Shown piece by piece: positions 34,510 to 46,745 of a stretch of 64,000 nt of DNA. The notes beneath the pieces are model-generated. The model saw only the letters and a list, made by a program, of their open reading frames with translations. It ran no database searches and was not told where the DNA came from. The DNA lies in NCBI GenBank assembly GCA_030704615.1, contig CM060734.1, positions 7,068,001 to 7,132,000 on the forward strand. Reading direction: 5' to 3'. The stretch is from Takakia lepidozioides. Its lineage: Eukaryota > Streptophyta > Takakiopsida > Takakiales > Takakiaceae. The position numbers and the translations under genes are program-made. Every line of letters begins with the position of its first letter. Positions within the stretch are counted from its first letter, which is position 1.

Positions 34510-35237
34510 TGTCGCGGCCCTTTGCCTTGAGGGAAGGGGGTCGGGACACAAGAGGGGCTGCCCCTGTGGTGGGGGCAGTGGCAGCGATAGGTATGGGGGG
34601 CTGAAGCACCCTTGAGTGCCCAAGGCACTCAAGGAGGCGGAGGCGCTCACTAGGTGGAGCCCCGCACACCGGGTTGCGGTGGGGGTGGCTCCACAAGGGG
34701 TGGTGGTAGCTTAGCGGGACTTAGTGGGGGTGGCATAGGACTCACCCTGGGGCGGAGACCTCGTGGTGGGAGTCGTGGGGAGTCTTGGGACTCATCACGG
34801 TCCATAGGGGCCGTGGTGGGTGGGCCAAGACTCACCGCGACTCATCACCGGGAGTCGAGGGTGTTCGTGGTGGTTCGCCATAAAATGGCATGGTTGTTTG
34901 TGAAACCCCTGCGGACAGCTACAGAAGTATATATAGGGAGTTAGTAACCCCGAGAACGGTGCAAGCCCGTTGGTGACCAAAAACTAATGAGTAAGCGAGC
35001 GAGCCGGAAAGCGACCAAAGAGTGGGGAGCTGTTCCGGACTGCCAACTACCAAAGGGAATTCCGTTGGTTTCAAATCGTTGGAGGGTTCTTTGGGAGATC
35101 AAAGGGGGACCGTTATGCCCCGGTGAGCAGCCGAAGCTCCAAGTTGGCCCGGCGGCCAGGTTGGGAGTTAGGCGCGCGCATCAAGCGAGTATCTATAACT
35201 TGAGGGGGGGGGGTTTACCGAAGTGAGGTGCGCGACA
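34510..35237 (+). mobile_element. G3 copy B 3' LTR
   Basis: This full-length LTR (728 bases, TGTCGCGG...GCGCGACA) follows the untranslated region as in copy A. A TATATATAGGG lies near 34928. It abuts another LTR fragment on its right. Confidence 0.88.
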
Positions 35238-35242
35238 CTTCG

Positions 35243-35841
35243 GCACTCAAGGAGGCGGAGGCGCTCACTAGGTGGAGCCCCGCGAACCGGGTTGCGGTGG
35301 GGGGCTCCACGTGGGGTGGTAGTAGCTTAGGGAGTCGTACTAGGGGTGGCATAGAACTCACCACGGGGCTGAAGCCTTGTGGTGGGAGTCTTGGGGCTCA
35401 CCACGGTCCATTGGGGCCGTGGTGGGTGGGCCAAGACTCACCGCGACTCATCACAGGGAATTGAGGGTCTAGGTAGTGGTTCACCATAAAAAGGACTTGG
35501 TTGTTTGTGAGACCCCCGCCGACACCTACAGAAGTATACATAGGGAGTAGTAACCCCGAAAACAATGCAAGCCCGTTATGTGATCAAAAGCTAGTGAGTA
35601 AGCAAGCGAGCCGGAAAGCGACCAAGGTGTGGGGAGCTATTCCGGACTCCCAATAACCAAAGGGAATTTCCACTGGGCCCGATCCGTCAAAGGTCTCGTG
35701 GGGGAAGTAAGGGGGACCGTTATGCCCCGGTGAGAAGCCGAAGCTCCGAGTTGGCCCGGCGGCCAGTTTGGGAGTTAGGCGCGCACATCAAAGTGAGTAA
35801 CTATGACTTGAAGGGGAGTTTACCAAGTGAGATGCGCGACA
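35243..35841 (+). mobile_element. Diverged partial G3 LTR with primer binding site
   Basis: This matches LTR sequence from GGCACTCAAGGAGGCGG to GATGCGCGACA with many differences, so it is older than its neighbours. TGGTATCAGAGCC follows at 35844, marking it as a 5' LTR. About 50 bases of leader remain before a further LTR inserts at 35896. Confidence 0.8.
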
Positions 35842-35895
35842 CGTGGTATCAGAGCCTAGAATTCACTATGTGATCACCCTTGAGATTGGCCTCAC

Positions 35896-36622
35896 TGTCG
35901 CGGCCCTTTGCCTTGAGGGCAGGGGGTCGGGAAATGAGAGGGGCTGCCCCTGTGGTGGGGGCAGTGGCAACAATAGATGCGGGGGCTGAAGCACCCTTGA
36001 GTGCCCAAAGCACTCAAGGAGGCGGAGCCGCTCACTAGGTGGAGCCCCGCACACCGGGTTGCGGTGGGGGTGGTTCCACGAGGGGTGGTGGTAGCTTAGT
36101 GGGACTTAGTGGGGGTGGCATAGGACTCATCATGGGGGCAGAGACCTTGTGGTGGGAGTCGTGGGGAGTCTTGGGACTCATCACGGTCCAATGGGACCGT
36201 GGTGGGTGGGCCAAGATTCACCGCGACTCATCACCGGGAGTCGAGGGTTTTCGTGGTGGTTCGCCATAAAATGGCATGGTTGTTTGTGAAACCCCCGCGG
36301 ACAGTCACAGAAGTATATATAGGGAGTAGTAACCCCGAGAACGGTGCAAGCCCGTTGGTGACCAAAAGCTAGTGAGTAAGCGTGCGAGCCGGAAAGCGAC
36401 CAAGGTGTGGGGAGCTGTTCCGGACTGCCATCGACCAAAGGAAATTTTCCACTTGGCTCAAATTGAGAAAGGGGCTCGTGGAGGAGTAAAGGGGGACCGT
36501 TATGTCCCGGTGAGCAGCCGAAGCTCTGAGTTGGCCCGGCGGCCAGATTGGGAGTTAGGCGCGCGCATCAAAGCGAGTAACTATGACTTGAATGGGAGCT
36601 TACCGAAGTGAGGTGCGCGACA
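35896..36622 (+). mobile_element. G3 LTR inserted in an older copy
   Basis: A full LTR (727 bases) interrupts the leader of the preceding copy. Its right flank reads CTCACCATGGGTCGGGCAAC and lacks the TGGTATCAGAGC primer site, so the junction with the following gag is rearranged or the primer site was lost. Confidence 0.82.
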
Positions 36623-37065
36623 CTCACCATGGGTCGGGCAACACCAAGCGAAAGCGGAACGGCCTGAAAGCCGATGATCCAAGTGAGCCCGGTGGGGGCG
36701 ACGCGTCACCGGAGCGGCAACTAGAAGAGACAATCTGAAAGCGAGGCTGCTCGAGAGCGGGAGGAATTTGAGGAGTCGGAGCCCGAGGACTTCCCAAAGG
36801 CTTCGCCAGACCAATAGATGCCTCCAATGCCACCAGCTTTTTGGGAAGGGCTTTTGGCGCAGTTTGGTGGGACACTAAAGGACGTAATGAGGGCGGCCAA
36901 CGCCACTGCCACAAAGACAAAGTTCAAGGTGAAGCCTAAGGAACCCGGCACCTTCCAGGGCCTCTGAAATCGGAAGCCACTCAATACTTGGCTCCTCGAG
37001 CTAGAGCAGTACTTCCGGGCGGCCAAGTTCAGTGACGAGGATCGGGTGGAAGGAGGTTTACTATT
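36623..37065 (+). pseudogene. Chromovirus-type gag fragment
   Basis: A frame in the 36800-37060 part reads PPAFWEGLLAQFGGTLKDVM, then KPKEPGTFQGL, a TGA, then KPLNTWLLELEQYFRAAKF. This is the start of a Ty3/gypsy capsid domain (the LNTWLxELEQYF pattern). A TAG lies just upstream at about 36817. It probably belongs to the G3 family, whose gag is otherwise absent from the window. It ends near 37065. Confidence 0.6.
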
Positions 37066-37740
37066 TCATGAGCAAAAACCATGAGCCATGAGCCATGAGC
37101 CGCATTGAGAGAAAGACTAATGGAAGAGCTGATCATGTCTTGTGTGACCAAGGTTTGATTCCAAGGCTGGATTCACTGGATACATGGCTGAATGTGTTTG
37201 CATTGCATGTAGATAGGCTGCTGGTTGGAAGAAAATGAGCCAGGGAATTTTACAGCAGGAAGGAGAGAGAAAAGATTTGGGAAGGGAGAGAGCTGCTCAG
37301 TAAAAGGGGTAATGAGGGATGGTCAACTGGGAGATAGAGGAAAAACCATGACATCTGCAGAGAATCACTAGGCCTATAATTCATGGCAGATCTGAGTTGT
37401 CTTTCTCTTATCAGTGATCTCATTACAAAAGGGGTTTCAACGTGTGTTGCTCAAGGGTGATGCCCACATGGGTCGCATTTAGCTCCGTCATAGGGCTGGT
37501 TGTATCACTGAAAACATCATAGCAGCACCATTGGTGCTGCAATTGTATAAAGATTGTGTAAATCATGAACAAGAAGGATTCAATCCCCATCCATTCTCTT
37601 CCGCTGCGGCATGGATGAGGATTTATGAACTCTGATCATGAACGATAGGAGGGAAACCCATAACCGCGTGCCGCTGGTAGATTGCTAGGTTGTTCATTTT
37701 ACTGGAAGAAGTACAGTTAGAATTACACAGAAGGGGATTT
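37066..37740. other. Unassigned spacer
   Basis: There is a short tandem GAGCCATGAGCCATGAGCC near 37080. The rest shows no ORF, repeat or RNA gene that I can support. Confidence 0.4.
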
Positions 37741-40700
37741 ATGCCCCCTTCTTTTCACACTACACTCAAACCGGGCACAATTTATTTGGAAGAAGAAAGC
37801 AAGGATGTTCCTGGATAGGTTGACGAGACCATTGTCGTGCTAGGTAATGATGGAGGTTGCGGAATCGAATGGCATGTACCCCCATCAGACACCATCTTGT
37901 ACCGAGCTGTGGGAATGCCCATTCCCTTTCCGAATCAGTCGCTTCCAACACCATCAACAAAGGAGTCGGGAAACCGACAGGTGGCCACTGCCAACAGAGA
38001 GGTTGCAACGATAATCATTCCCGACCTGGACCGTCAAGACCCTCCATAGCTTCTCATGTGGAGGTATTCAACATTTTCAACGAGGAAGATGAGTGCATGG
38101 AGGTCCCCATGTCCTCCACACGGTCGTTCAAATCCGATATGGACGTCTCTGCAGGTGCTACGCATGTACCCTCGAGCATAACTCCAACCCGGTCCATTGT
38201 GCAGCTCCTATGGCAACATCACCTCGATGGTTCTCGCTCCGAGCTGGCTGCTCTCAACTATGCCAAATTTCCAGTCAGGAAGGTAACGTATCTGCCTCCC
38301 GAAGTCGATGGCAATGTCATCTTCGAGTTTCCAATGTCATCTTCGAGTTTCCTCCTGTTACTTCGTCAAACAAAGCCTCAGGGATGTTAACAGACATGGA
38401 TCGAAAGCATGACGGACACCCCTAGTGTGTGACGAAGACCAGTAGCACAAAAATTGCTGATGGTGTTCATGTACGATACGTCCTCTGTGCCGGGAAGCTG
38501 AGGTGCCTCAATCCCGCCTGCTTCCACTTTCTCTCCAAAGGAGGGCGGAGAAACGAGACGGATTGGACTGGCACAACCCATCATCCATTCATTGTCTCCA
38601 GCCAAGCTCCGGCGGGTACTTTCAAGTGCGCACATTGCAAAGAACCACCGACGTTCATGTCCATGTGCAGAGCCAAGCAATATTACGTAATCCATTTGCT
38701 CCCAGACTTGACTAGAGCTTGCATACACGTTGGGGTCCACTGCCACCCTTGGCGAGAGGCAACATCCGGGAGGCTGTGCAAGAAGCACACGACATCATAA
38801 AAGAGGAGGTGAAATTGAGCCCCGGAGCCAGACCAAAGCATATTCAGCTCAAGGCAGCCCACAAGATTGCTCTTGGCAAAATCATGTCTAAAGATGGTTC
38901 AGACCGAGTGCCCTTGAACGAAGGGGAGATTCTTGACTTGTTGGAGTCCGTCTCGCACGTTTGTAGTCCGAATGTGCGGAATCACATCGTATCTTGAAGC
39001 AGGAGTTCGGCCGGGGGTCGGACATGCACTCAATCCTGGAGGTGAAACGAAGGATTGGATATGACTACATCCAAGGTAGCAGGTTTCCAAGGCAAGGGAA
39101 CGAATCCGATCGTTGTTACATTTTTAAAATGTCAACGTGTGGGCCTGGAGGTGGAGTCGACTTGGTCACCTGCATGACAACTGGAAACTTGTCGAATGCT
39201 TGGGTGATGTTTGACCACATCAAGCGAATTACAAACCATCGGTGGGTGACTATGGGTGCGCATGTTTATGACTATCACTCCAAGAGGCTCATGACGATTG
39301 CAATCTGCGAGATGAAAGGGGAGGACACATAGTCGGAGATGCATCTGTGGGAGGGCATAAACGAGCAGATGGCAAGGGCGGGTTTGCCAGAGCCCAATTT
39401 CAGGGGATTAATGGCAGACAACGCTCAAGCCAACTGGGCAGCGGTGCGGCATGTGTACGGTGAGGACCCCAATGTTCCAATGGAGGGGAAAGAGAGATCC
39501 CGTGGATTCCATTGGATGCAGAGTCTATCTCACTATACTACCAAATTTGTTGCTAGCTCATTCCAAGCTGAACACCGTGTCCTTTGTACGGCGTGGAAGG
39601 ATGCACCCACATTTGATGACGCGGAGGTTAAGTTTGCTATCATCGAGGCTTGGTGGAACACATAAGGTGCAGTGGAGACAACCAATCTGGGAGCCTTGCA
39701 CAGCTAGTTGGGGTGGTGGCATTTCCGGTATCGACAGTTCGGACAGTACATGCGGAAGGTATGATGCCAGACTTTTCGTGCAATTGTCGTTCTATTACGG
39801 ACCTTTCCATTTTTCCCTCACCATTGTTTCTGCCCTTGTAGGAGCGGTGCTTGGATTCCGACACGAACATGCCGAACACGAATATGGCAGAATCAGTCCA
39901 CTCCTCCTAGGGAGCGTCTTCTGCCGCATATCTGGTGGACGTAGTGACGGCCACAACGGAGGACATTAACAGAGCAATCATGCAACAAGCCACGTACTAC
40001 AAGTTCCTGAGCGGGAAACAATGGGGCTTTGGGCCGGACAGGGAGGAATTGTTGGTATGAACAGCTTCGAGGTTGAAGAATCCACTGAAATGGGCGACAA
40101 CATTGCGAGAGAAGATCAAAGGGACGTCTCTGCACCGCAGAGGTGAACACCTAGAGGGGGACGTCCGTACTCGCCTTGTGAGGCGGAGGATTGAAGAGGA
40201 ACCCGGGTCCGAAGAGGATTCCTGGAGATCCGACAGGAACATTCGAACAGCACCTCGAGGTCCCGTCATGTTGCCGCACAATGTGTCTTCCAGCAGAAAG
40301 CCGACATTTCGAGGCAGGTGTTCCACAATTCGAGTGGATACACGGCAACGTTGTTTAGAGATGATAAGGAGGAATCCAGATGGGGCTGTCCCTGCTCCTA
40401 CTTTTACATAAAGATTTGTCCATGCAAAGTTTGCGGAGGCGACAACCACCCAGTTCTGGTTCTGCAGGCACGACATTATGACTTGTGTGTATGGAAAGCC
40501 CAAGTACGGCATACAAACAATGCCAGAGGCTCCCCCGGTGTGGCCGGTGGAACCAGGCTGCGATCTGGGTCAGGTTGAGGCCGACGCCCTTACTGCCGCA
40601 TGATTTCGGATGGTGCAGCACACTGATGTCCCCAGACAACCATTTTCGCTTCCACAGCCTCCACCACCGACCCCTGTGAGAGCAAGAACAATGGGATGCG

Positions 40701-41111
40701 ACAACTCTAAGCAATCCTACACACCGTTGGGGGAAACCGAAGAGGCGGCGACCTCCCTCAAAAGTGAACGAGACAAGGATGGGGAATGCACTTCGGATGA
40801 ACTGTACAATCCAGAGCTCGACAGAAGTGCCCCCACCAGGCTTCGAGCGTGTATATCAGATGGCCACGGCAGGCTCAGCTATTCGCAATAAGGTGTACAC
40901 CATCACCATTTCAGAATTACCCACCTGCAATTGCACCGACTTCCAGATCATGGCGAAGAAGGGGGCATTATACTGCCCTTGCAAGCATCTGTACTACGTG
41001 TACCTAAAGAGACTCCGGTGTAATTCCACAACTCATCATTTCATACATGCACCAGGGTTGAGCCCCCAAGAGGTGTACAGTCTTCTAAATATGGATCCAG
41101 GGGACCAGTGA
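37741..41111 (+). pseudogene. SWIM zinc-finger MULE-like transposase, copy 2
   Basis: The N-terminal part from ATG 37741 has GTIYLEEESKDVPG and EWHVPPSDTILYRA, matching copy 1 at 7300-7400. Next come KHDGHP, a Cys-rich part (CAHCKEPPTF), the SWIM-family middle (FGRGSDMHSILEVKRR, YDYIQGSRFPRQG), a core with LMTIAICEMKGEDT and LMADNAQANWAAV and RGFHWMQSL, an 83-base intron (39759-39841), and the SWIM finger CNCTDFQI ... YCPCKHLYYVYLKRL ending at the stop 41109. Several stops and frameshifts break it. It is clearly a sister of copy 1, about as decayed. Confidence 0.7.
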
Positions 41112-43700
41112 GCTTGGCTTGCGGGCCAAAACACAATGTTACGCCCATCCTTTTTGGAATTTCAGTTATAGTAGAACTGTACTGCTACAAGTACCTCTGA
41201 CTTTGGCCACAGAAAGGTTCGACTTATGTCTCTCCTACCAGTAACTTATTTTGCTCGAACTAAGATAATACTATGTCATTCACTTATGTTTCCACGTGCT
41301 TGTCTTTTTTTTTGTTGGAGGGTTCCTGTTTTTCTGCTCTCCCAAACTTTGCTTTCCTCATTCCATCCCCGGCAAGGAAATGCGGTGCTGCATTTCCAAG
41401 TAAAGTCGTAGGTACTGGTAGTTGCGGCCTTCGTCATAGCAAGATAGTCGCACCCAGTCTTCAGGGAGCCGACCGTCGCCAACAGCGAACCCCCCAAAAA
41501 ATTCGCACGTGCGAACCGTAATGTAGCATCGCATTTCCCAGTTGACTCGCAAACCTTTCCCGCCGAATACCCGAAGAGGACAAAATTGTGAAGTACTGCA
41601 GATTCTATTGGTGCAGACTCTATTGGTTCAATCACGGCAGAAGGGTCAGCTTCAATCCGGTGTTAAGGCATGTAAAACCGCGGAATACTCTATATAGGCC
41701 AGTATGCGACGTCATTTTGCCGTGGTATACTGGATTTCTCGTTGCACGGTCACTCATTTCCATGAGCGGATCTAAAAAACCATGAGTGGAGTTGTTACTG
41801 ACGACATATCTTCGCCGCATTACAGGATCTGGAACTTCCAAAAACGGCAAGGTCAAATTAAAAAACTATTATTTCAATACTTTTTTAATCTGCCGCATTT
41901 CCAAATTTGGAGGAGTCCGCTCATGAACATTCTGTCACTGTGGGTGAACTACATCTGCCCTCAATCAGCACTCCTACAGACATGTGCATCAAATCCATTC
42001 ATCTCCACCCCATCCTGGTTTGAAGTCCAGAGTCTCCATTCCATTTTCAAAGTTTTTTTCCTGTCCTCATCACGCTCTCAGTTTGAGAGTCTCTACCAAA
42101 ATTTCACAACAACGATTCCTAAGTGCCAAAAAGAAGAAGCCTCGTGTCTACGAACTTATCTGTCTTATACTCCAGGTGAAGCGGTGGGTCTACCTACCCA
42201 AAATGGCACCTCACCATCTCCGTCAGCAGCTACCTTAACTCATCTTCTCGTCTGGATTTGACAATTCCAGCGTTCATTAAGTCATGACGGCCCTGCTTCA
42301 GCCTATGGCAACACCCCTGTAGCTTGCCAACTAACTACCCTACCTCACTATCTAAGAAAACCTACCCTAAGATCTGATATGATCTTATAGCAAGAAGACA
42401 GTGATTATTTGAAAGCTTCCTGCATTTGTACATTCAACTCTTTACCTCCTTACTTACAGATAACCTGAGTCACCATCCACAAGCCAATCCTTCATTCGCT
42501 CTGGCAGATGCTCGTTATGTCGAGCTGCTCCTCATCCTAACTCACCATTGATTGTGCCAGCAACCCCACCTCCTTGTTCTCTGGCAGCTGGCCGTTTCCC
42601 TTGCAAGCTCATCTTCCCATGATTATGTTCATCAAGGCAACGGCGGCTCTGGTGGTTGCACAAGATCAGTGACATCACCGCCTCCCTTCACCTGGCTTGA
42701 GCACAACTCTTCCAAGCTATTCCCTGTACAATCATCCTCCAGCAAGCCCTAAGCTACCCAATCTCCCTGCAAGTATCTCCTCCAGAATTTGATTATTACC
42801 ACGATGATGGCGGCACCATTGACTCACAGCAGAATCTCATCTTTGTGTTTCTTCCTACTCTCCCTGCTCATTCCATTTCCCGCAGCAGAATCCTCCAAGT
42901 GTTTTTCTTCCCGCACTCCCTGTTACACGCACTCTTGCTCGTTCTTCTGCTCATGGCACCCCATAGGGCATTCCCTGCCATCGCGCATAGATGAAGTTCA
43001 TTCATCACTCGGATGAGAAGCACACCTGGCCATTCGTTCATACTCATGGATGATAAAGCATGGATGGATGAAAAATCGTAGGTACTTAGGCTATATCTTG
43101 GCCAAGCGTTTCCCAATGTTCCCATGTTGTTCCTAATAACCTCACAATGATAGCTCAAATTCCTTCCTGCTGGTATTAGATCCCCAGTCCTGTAGAAATG
43201 CAGAAGCTAAACAAAAAAACAACAAAAATTTCAATGTCACTCCCCTGCATTCACACTACATGAGCTTGAATTTGGAACAAAGGTAAGTTTCAGTCACTCT
43301 GCAAAGTCCTCCCTCGTTTGGGATCCAGGCTCTCCCAAGTTGCGGAGGAAAGCAAACTATAGCATAAGAATTCGGAGCCATCGAACTCCGCACGAAGTTG
43401 GCAAGTGTGAGGTTCATTATAGCGACAGACCAAGGCTCACAGGCACCACGTAATTGGATCTGCAGAGGCCATCGACTATTGGAAGTCGCACATTGAAGTG
43501 GAAAATAATGTTTCAAGCTACATGCATGAAGGTGGGAGGTGTGATTCCATATCCAGTAAGTATGACAATGATGGCCGATTTGGCGACGAAATAACATCTC
43601 ATGACAGTTTCTCCTGAGGGTGGATCCACCAGTATTCTCGGTGCAGACATGAACGTTCGCACTGACAAGTGCCAGGACTGTTAGTTAAAATGGTTAGACA
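41112..43700. other. Long stretch without a recognised gene
   Basis: About 2.6 kb with no coherent frame. One GGAAATGCGGTGCTGCATTT palindrome lies at 41378 and half-sites near 41530. Pyrimidine-rich DNA spans about 41900-43000. ORFs here have no motif and no relative in the window. Confidence 0.4.
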
Positions 43701-43759
43701 ACCAAGTTGTGCTCATTAAAACAGGCCGCAATTGTGTTGTTTCGGAACAATGCAACCCA

Positions 43760-45060
43760 TTGCACATGGCTGAACGGGAATGTGGTCCCGCATTCCAGTT
43801 CGACATCATCCTCTCGGTGATTATGATCAGAAATGCGGCACCGCATTTTCATCAACGGGGAAATCTAACTACTGGTGCAACGGAAATGTGGTACCACATT
43901 TCAGTCCACTGTACAAGCAGGCACATGGTGGAACGGAAATGCGGTATCACATTTCGGTCAAGTGGGACTAGGAAGACATGGTAGAAAAGAATAGCGACAA
44001 CGCATTTTCATCAACTGGGACACTTTGGATAGGCAGGAACGGAAATGCGGTGCCGCATTTCCGTCCGGGCTCTTACAATGGAATCCAGAGGATGGAAATG
44101 AGGTTCCGCATTTCTGTCCGGTGTGCTACTTTCGATTGCTGTTGGACGAAAATGCGGCACTGCATTTCCGTCCGAGGTAAACCTTTCTATTTTCAAGAAC
44201 GGGAATGCGGCTACTCAATTCCGTCCAACATGCAACGCCTGTAACAGTGGAACAAAAATGCGGCACCGCATTTTCGTCCAAGGGAATCCTTTTTATTTTC
44301 CAGAATGGAAATGCGGCACCGCATTTCCGTCCAACATGTCAGGTATGTACGACTCGAACGGAAATGCGGCGCCGCATTTCCGTTCAGATTCTAAATCATA
44401 AAACAATGCAACTGAAATGCGGCACTGCATTTCCGTCCGACTCGTACCTTCCGACATTCCAGAACGGAAATGCGGCGCCGCATTTCCGTTTTGCATCTCA
44501 GACATGCAGCAGTGCGACGGAAATGCGGGCCACATTTCCGTCTGAGGGATATCTTTATACTCTCCAGAACAGAAATGCGGTGCCACATTTCCGTCCAAGA
44601 AGTAAGGTATGTAACAGTGGAACGGAAACGCGGTCTCACATTTCCGTTGTGATTGAAAATCATGAACCACTGCAACTGAAATGCGGCACCGCATTTCCGT
44701 CCGGGGGAAACCTTTATACTCTCCAGAACGGAAATGCGGTGCCGCATTTCCGTCCAACAAGTAAGGTATGTGACAGTGGAACGGAAATGCGGTACCGCAT
44801 TTTTGTTGTGATTGAAAATCATGAAACACTGCAACTGAAATGCGGCACCGCATTTTCGTCCGAGTTGTACCTTCGGACTTTCCAGAACGGAAATGCGGCG
44901 CCGCATTTTCGTTTTGTATCTCAGGCATACAGCAGTGGGACGGAAATGCGGCGCCGCATTTCCGTTTTCACTCTAACTCATCAGACGCTGGGACGGAAAT
45001 GCCATGATATGTGAACACGTGGACCAACGGAATTGCGGCACTGCATTTTGATGTCTGCAC
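43760..45060. repeat. GGAAATGCGGC palindrome array
   Basis: About twenty palindromes with arms CGGAAATGCGGC/T and mirrored right arm occur every 50-55 bases from 43775 to 45040. The sequences between them also recur in order, for example TTCCAGAACGG, AAGTAAGGTATGT, GTGATTGAAAATCATGAA and CTGCAACTGAAATGC, so it is a higher-order satellite. ORFs on both strands follow from the repeat. It lies directly upstream of the third ParB-family gene copy. Confidence 0.92.
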
Positions 45061-45318
45061 TCATGCTGGCTGTGGCAGGAGGCGGCGCGGCCTGACCGTT
45101 GGTTAATGATGTTTGTTTTGCGGACGGCAGGCGTACCTTTGACGATTCGAATTTTGTAATGACGCATAGTCCACGAGGAGACACTTCCATCCCAACCTTT
45201 TGAACCCAAGTGGTGCATCATCGCCGTTTCATCTTCTTTTGTCGTGTCTACTCATTCACCCCTCTCGCGCCCTTTCCATCTGCACTCTTCGCCCCTTTTC
45301 CGCGTCTGTGTTTTTCTT

Positions 45319-46530
45319 ATGCTCCAACCTGAGAGGGAGGAAGTTCCTGCACTAGAGAAGAGACATCGTCGCAAGCTCCGCAAGTTGTACTTTGGGCGAA
45401 GGCCAATGCCGAAAGGGAGGAAGCAGATGCGTCTTCAGGAGGAGATGGTCATCTCGCAGCAATAGGCAACGCAGGCAACCCAGCCACTAGTGAGAGCTCC
45501 GTGCTATCGGGATGCGCGCAGCTGATCGAGCACCAAAACCCTCCCTCATTTTCGTTGTGCAATTCCTAGATTGTATGATAGAACACTTGAATGCAGAAGA
45601 TGTTTGCATGCCTAACTCAAAAGGTGGAGGTGGTGGAGGGATCGCAGGAATCCAAAGAGCCGCAGGAAGAATCCGTGGAGGTAGCTGCAACACGCACACC
45701 CAGCCAATCCACGAGCACTGGTCTTCCTGTCGGGCCTAGCCCTGTGCGTTTCAAGGATGCGGTTTGGAAAGACAAGTCTTTGTAGTTCAAAGCCCCAGAG
45801 AAAAACTCGCGTTTGAAGGTCATGGAGAATCGCCAGCAGGGGTCGGGCCCTTCTCTAGCAAAGACGAAGAAGAAGCAGCCCATCCTTGAACTGGTATCTG
45901 AACCGGACTAGGCCGTTCCCTTCCCCCCCCCCCCCCCCCCAAGAGAATGAAGTAGAAGGGTGTAGTGCAGATTCAAATGCAGCAGACACCTTCACTTGCA
46001 AGAATGAAGAAGCAGAAGACAAACAAGGGGAGGTTGGAGCAGTCTCCCGCAAAACCGATTCCACGAGCTAAAGCCCAATTCCAGCTTGATTTCCAGCCAG
46101 GTGATGTTGGGGGCGTCTCTGCTGCAGCGGAGGCAACGGGATCGACCAATTTCGTGGATCTATCAGCGGTGCTGTTGCTCAACGTTCGCAGCAGTACTTC
46201 ACCACCGTTGAGGACGAACTTCAGAATACTGCAGGCCCGGAGGAGGCCTCTGCAATTCGAGAATTGCCCACAAAGATTCCCCAGACTTTAGCTGTAGTGG
46301 GGATACTCTTGCTGCTCAGCCCCTACCGCCACCTGCAGAAATGTCTCCGGAGGAATTCCAAAGTGCAGCGGATACAATGTTGGAGGAGACACACAGTAGC
46401 ATTGGCAGAGTTCTGGGCAGCAGGGTATTCCAGCGGACTCTTCAAATTCCACTGTGTCGCATGGTTTCTCTTCCCGTCGTCAGGCAGGCTCTTCCAGATG
46501 TTTATACTCATATGCATGAAGAGCTTGTAC
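45319..46530 (+). pseudogene. ParB-family gene, copy 3, N-terminal part
   Basis: It starts MLQPEREEVPALEKRHRRK then LRKLYFGRRP, like the other family N-termini. A charged linker follows in broken frames (GPSPVRFKDAVWKDKSL, SLAKTKKKQPILELVSEPD). The start of the ParB-N-like domain lies at 46341-46510: GRVLGSRVF, IPLCRMVSLPVVRQALPD. It is cut there by the G1 element. An 18-base C run at 45923-45940 lies in the linker. Stops and frameshifts make it a remnant. Confidence 0.55.
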
Positions 46531-46745
46531 TGGTAAAGAATTGGATTCCAAAGGATATTCTGTGGATCAAACTCACACCAAGAACAACTTTCCAAACTTG
46601 TTTGCCATATGGTTATATGGTAACGGAGACTTCTAGTATAGCCAAGGGTGCATTGAAGCTTGAAAGAAACCCAGGCATATACGAGAGATATTACAGAAGA
46701 GAGTTTTGGTTATTGCCACATTAAAAGAAATGAAAAACATGGGAC

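Noticed and set aside
43256-43597. Minus-strand ORF of 113 codons
   Set aside because: It has no motif, no relative in the window and no splice context; its length is expected by chance.
44205-45014. ORFs across the GGAAATGCGGC array
   Set aside because: They exist on both strands and only translate the satellite palindromes.
43760-45060. CRISPR-like array (palindromic repeats with 25-30 base spacers)
   Set aside because: The repeats vary, the spacers recur in order as a higher-order satellite, no cas gene is present and the DNA is clearly eukaryotic.
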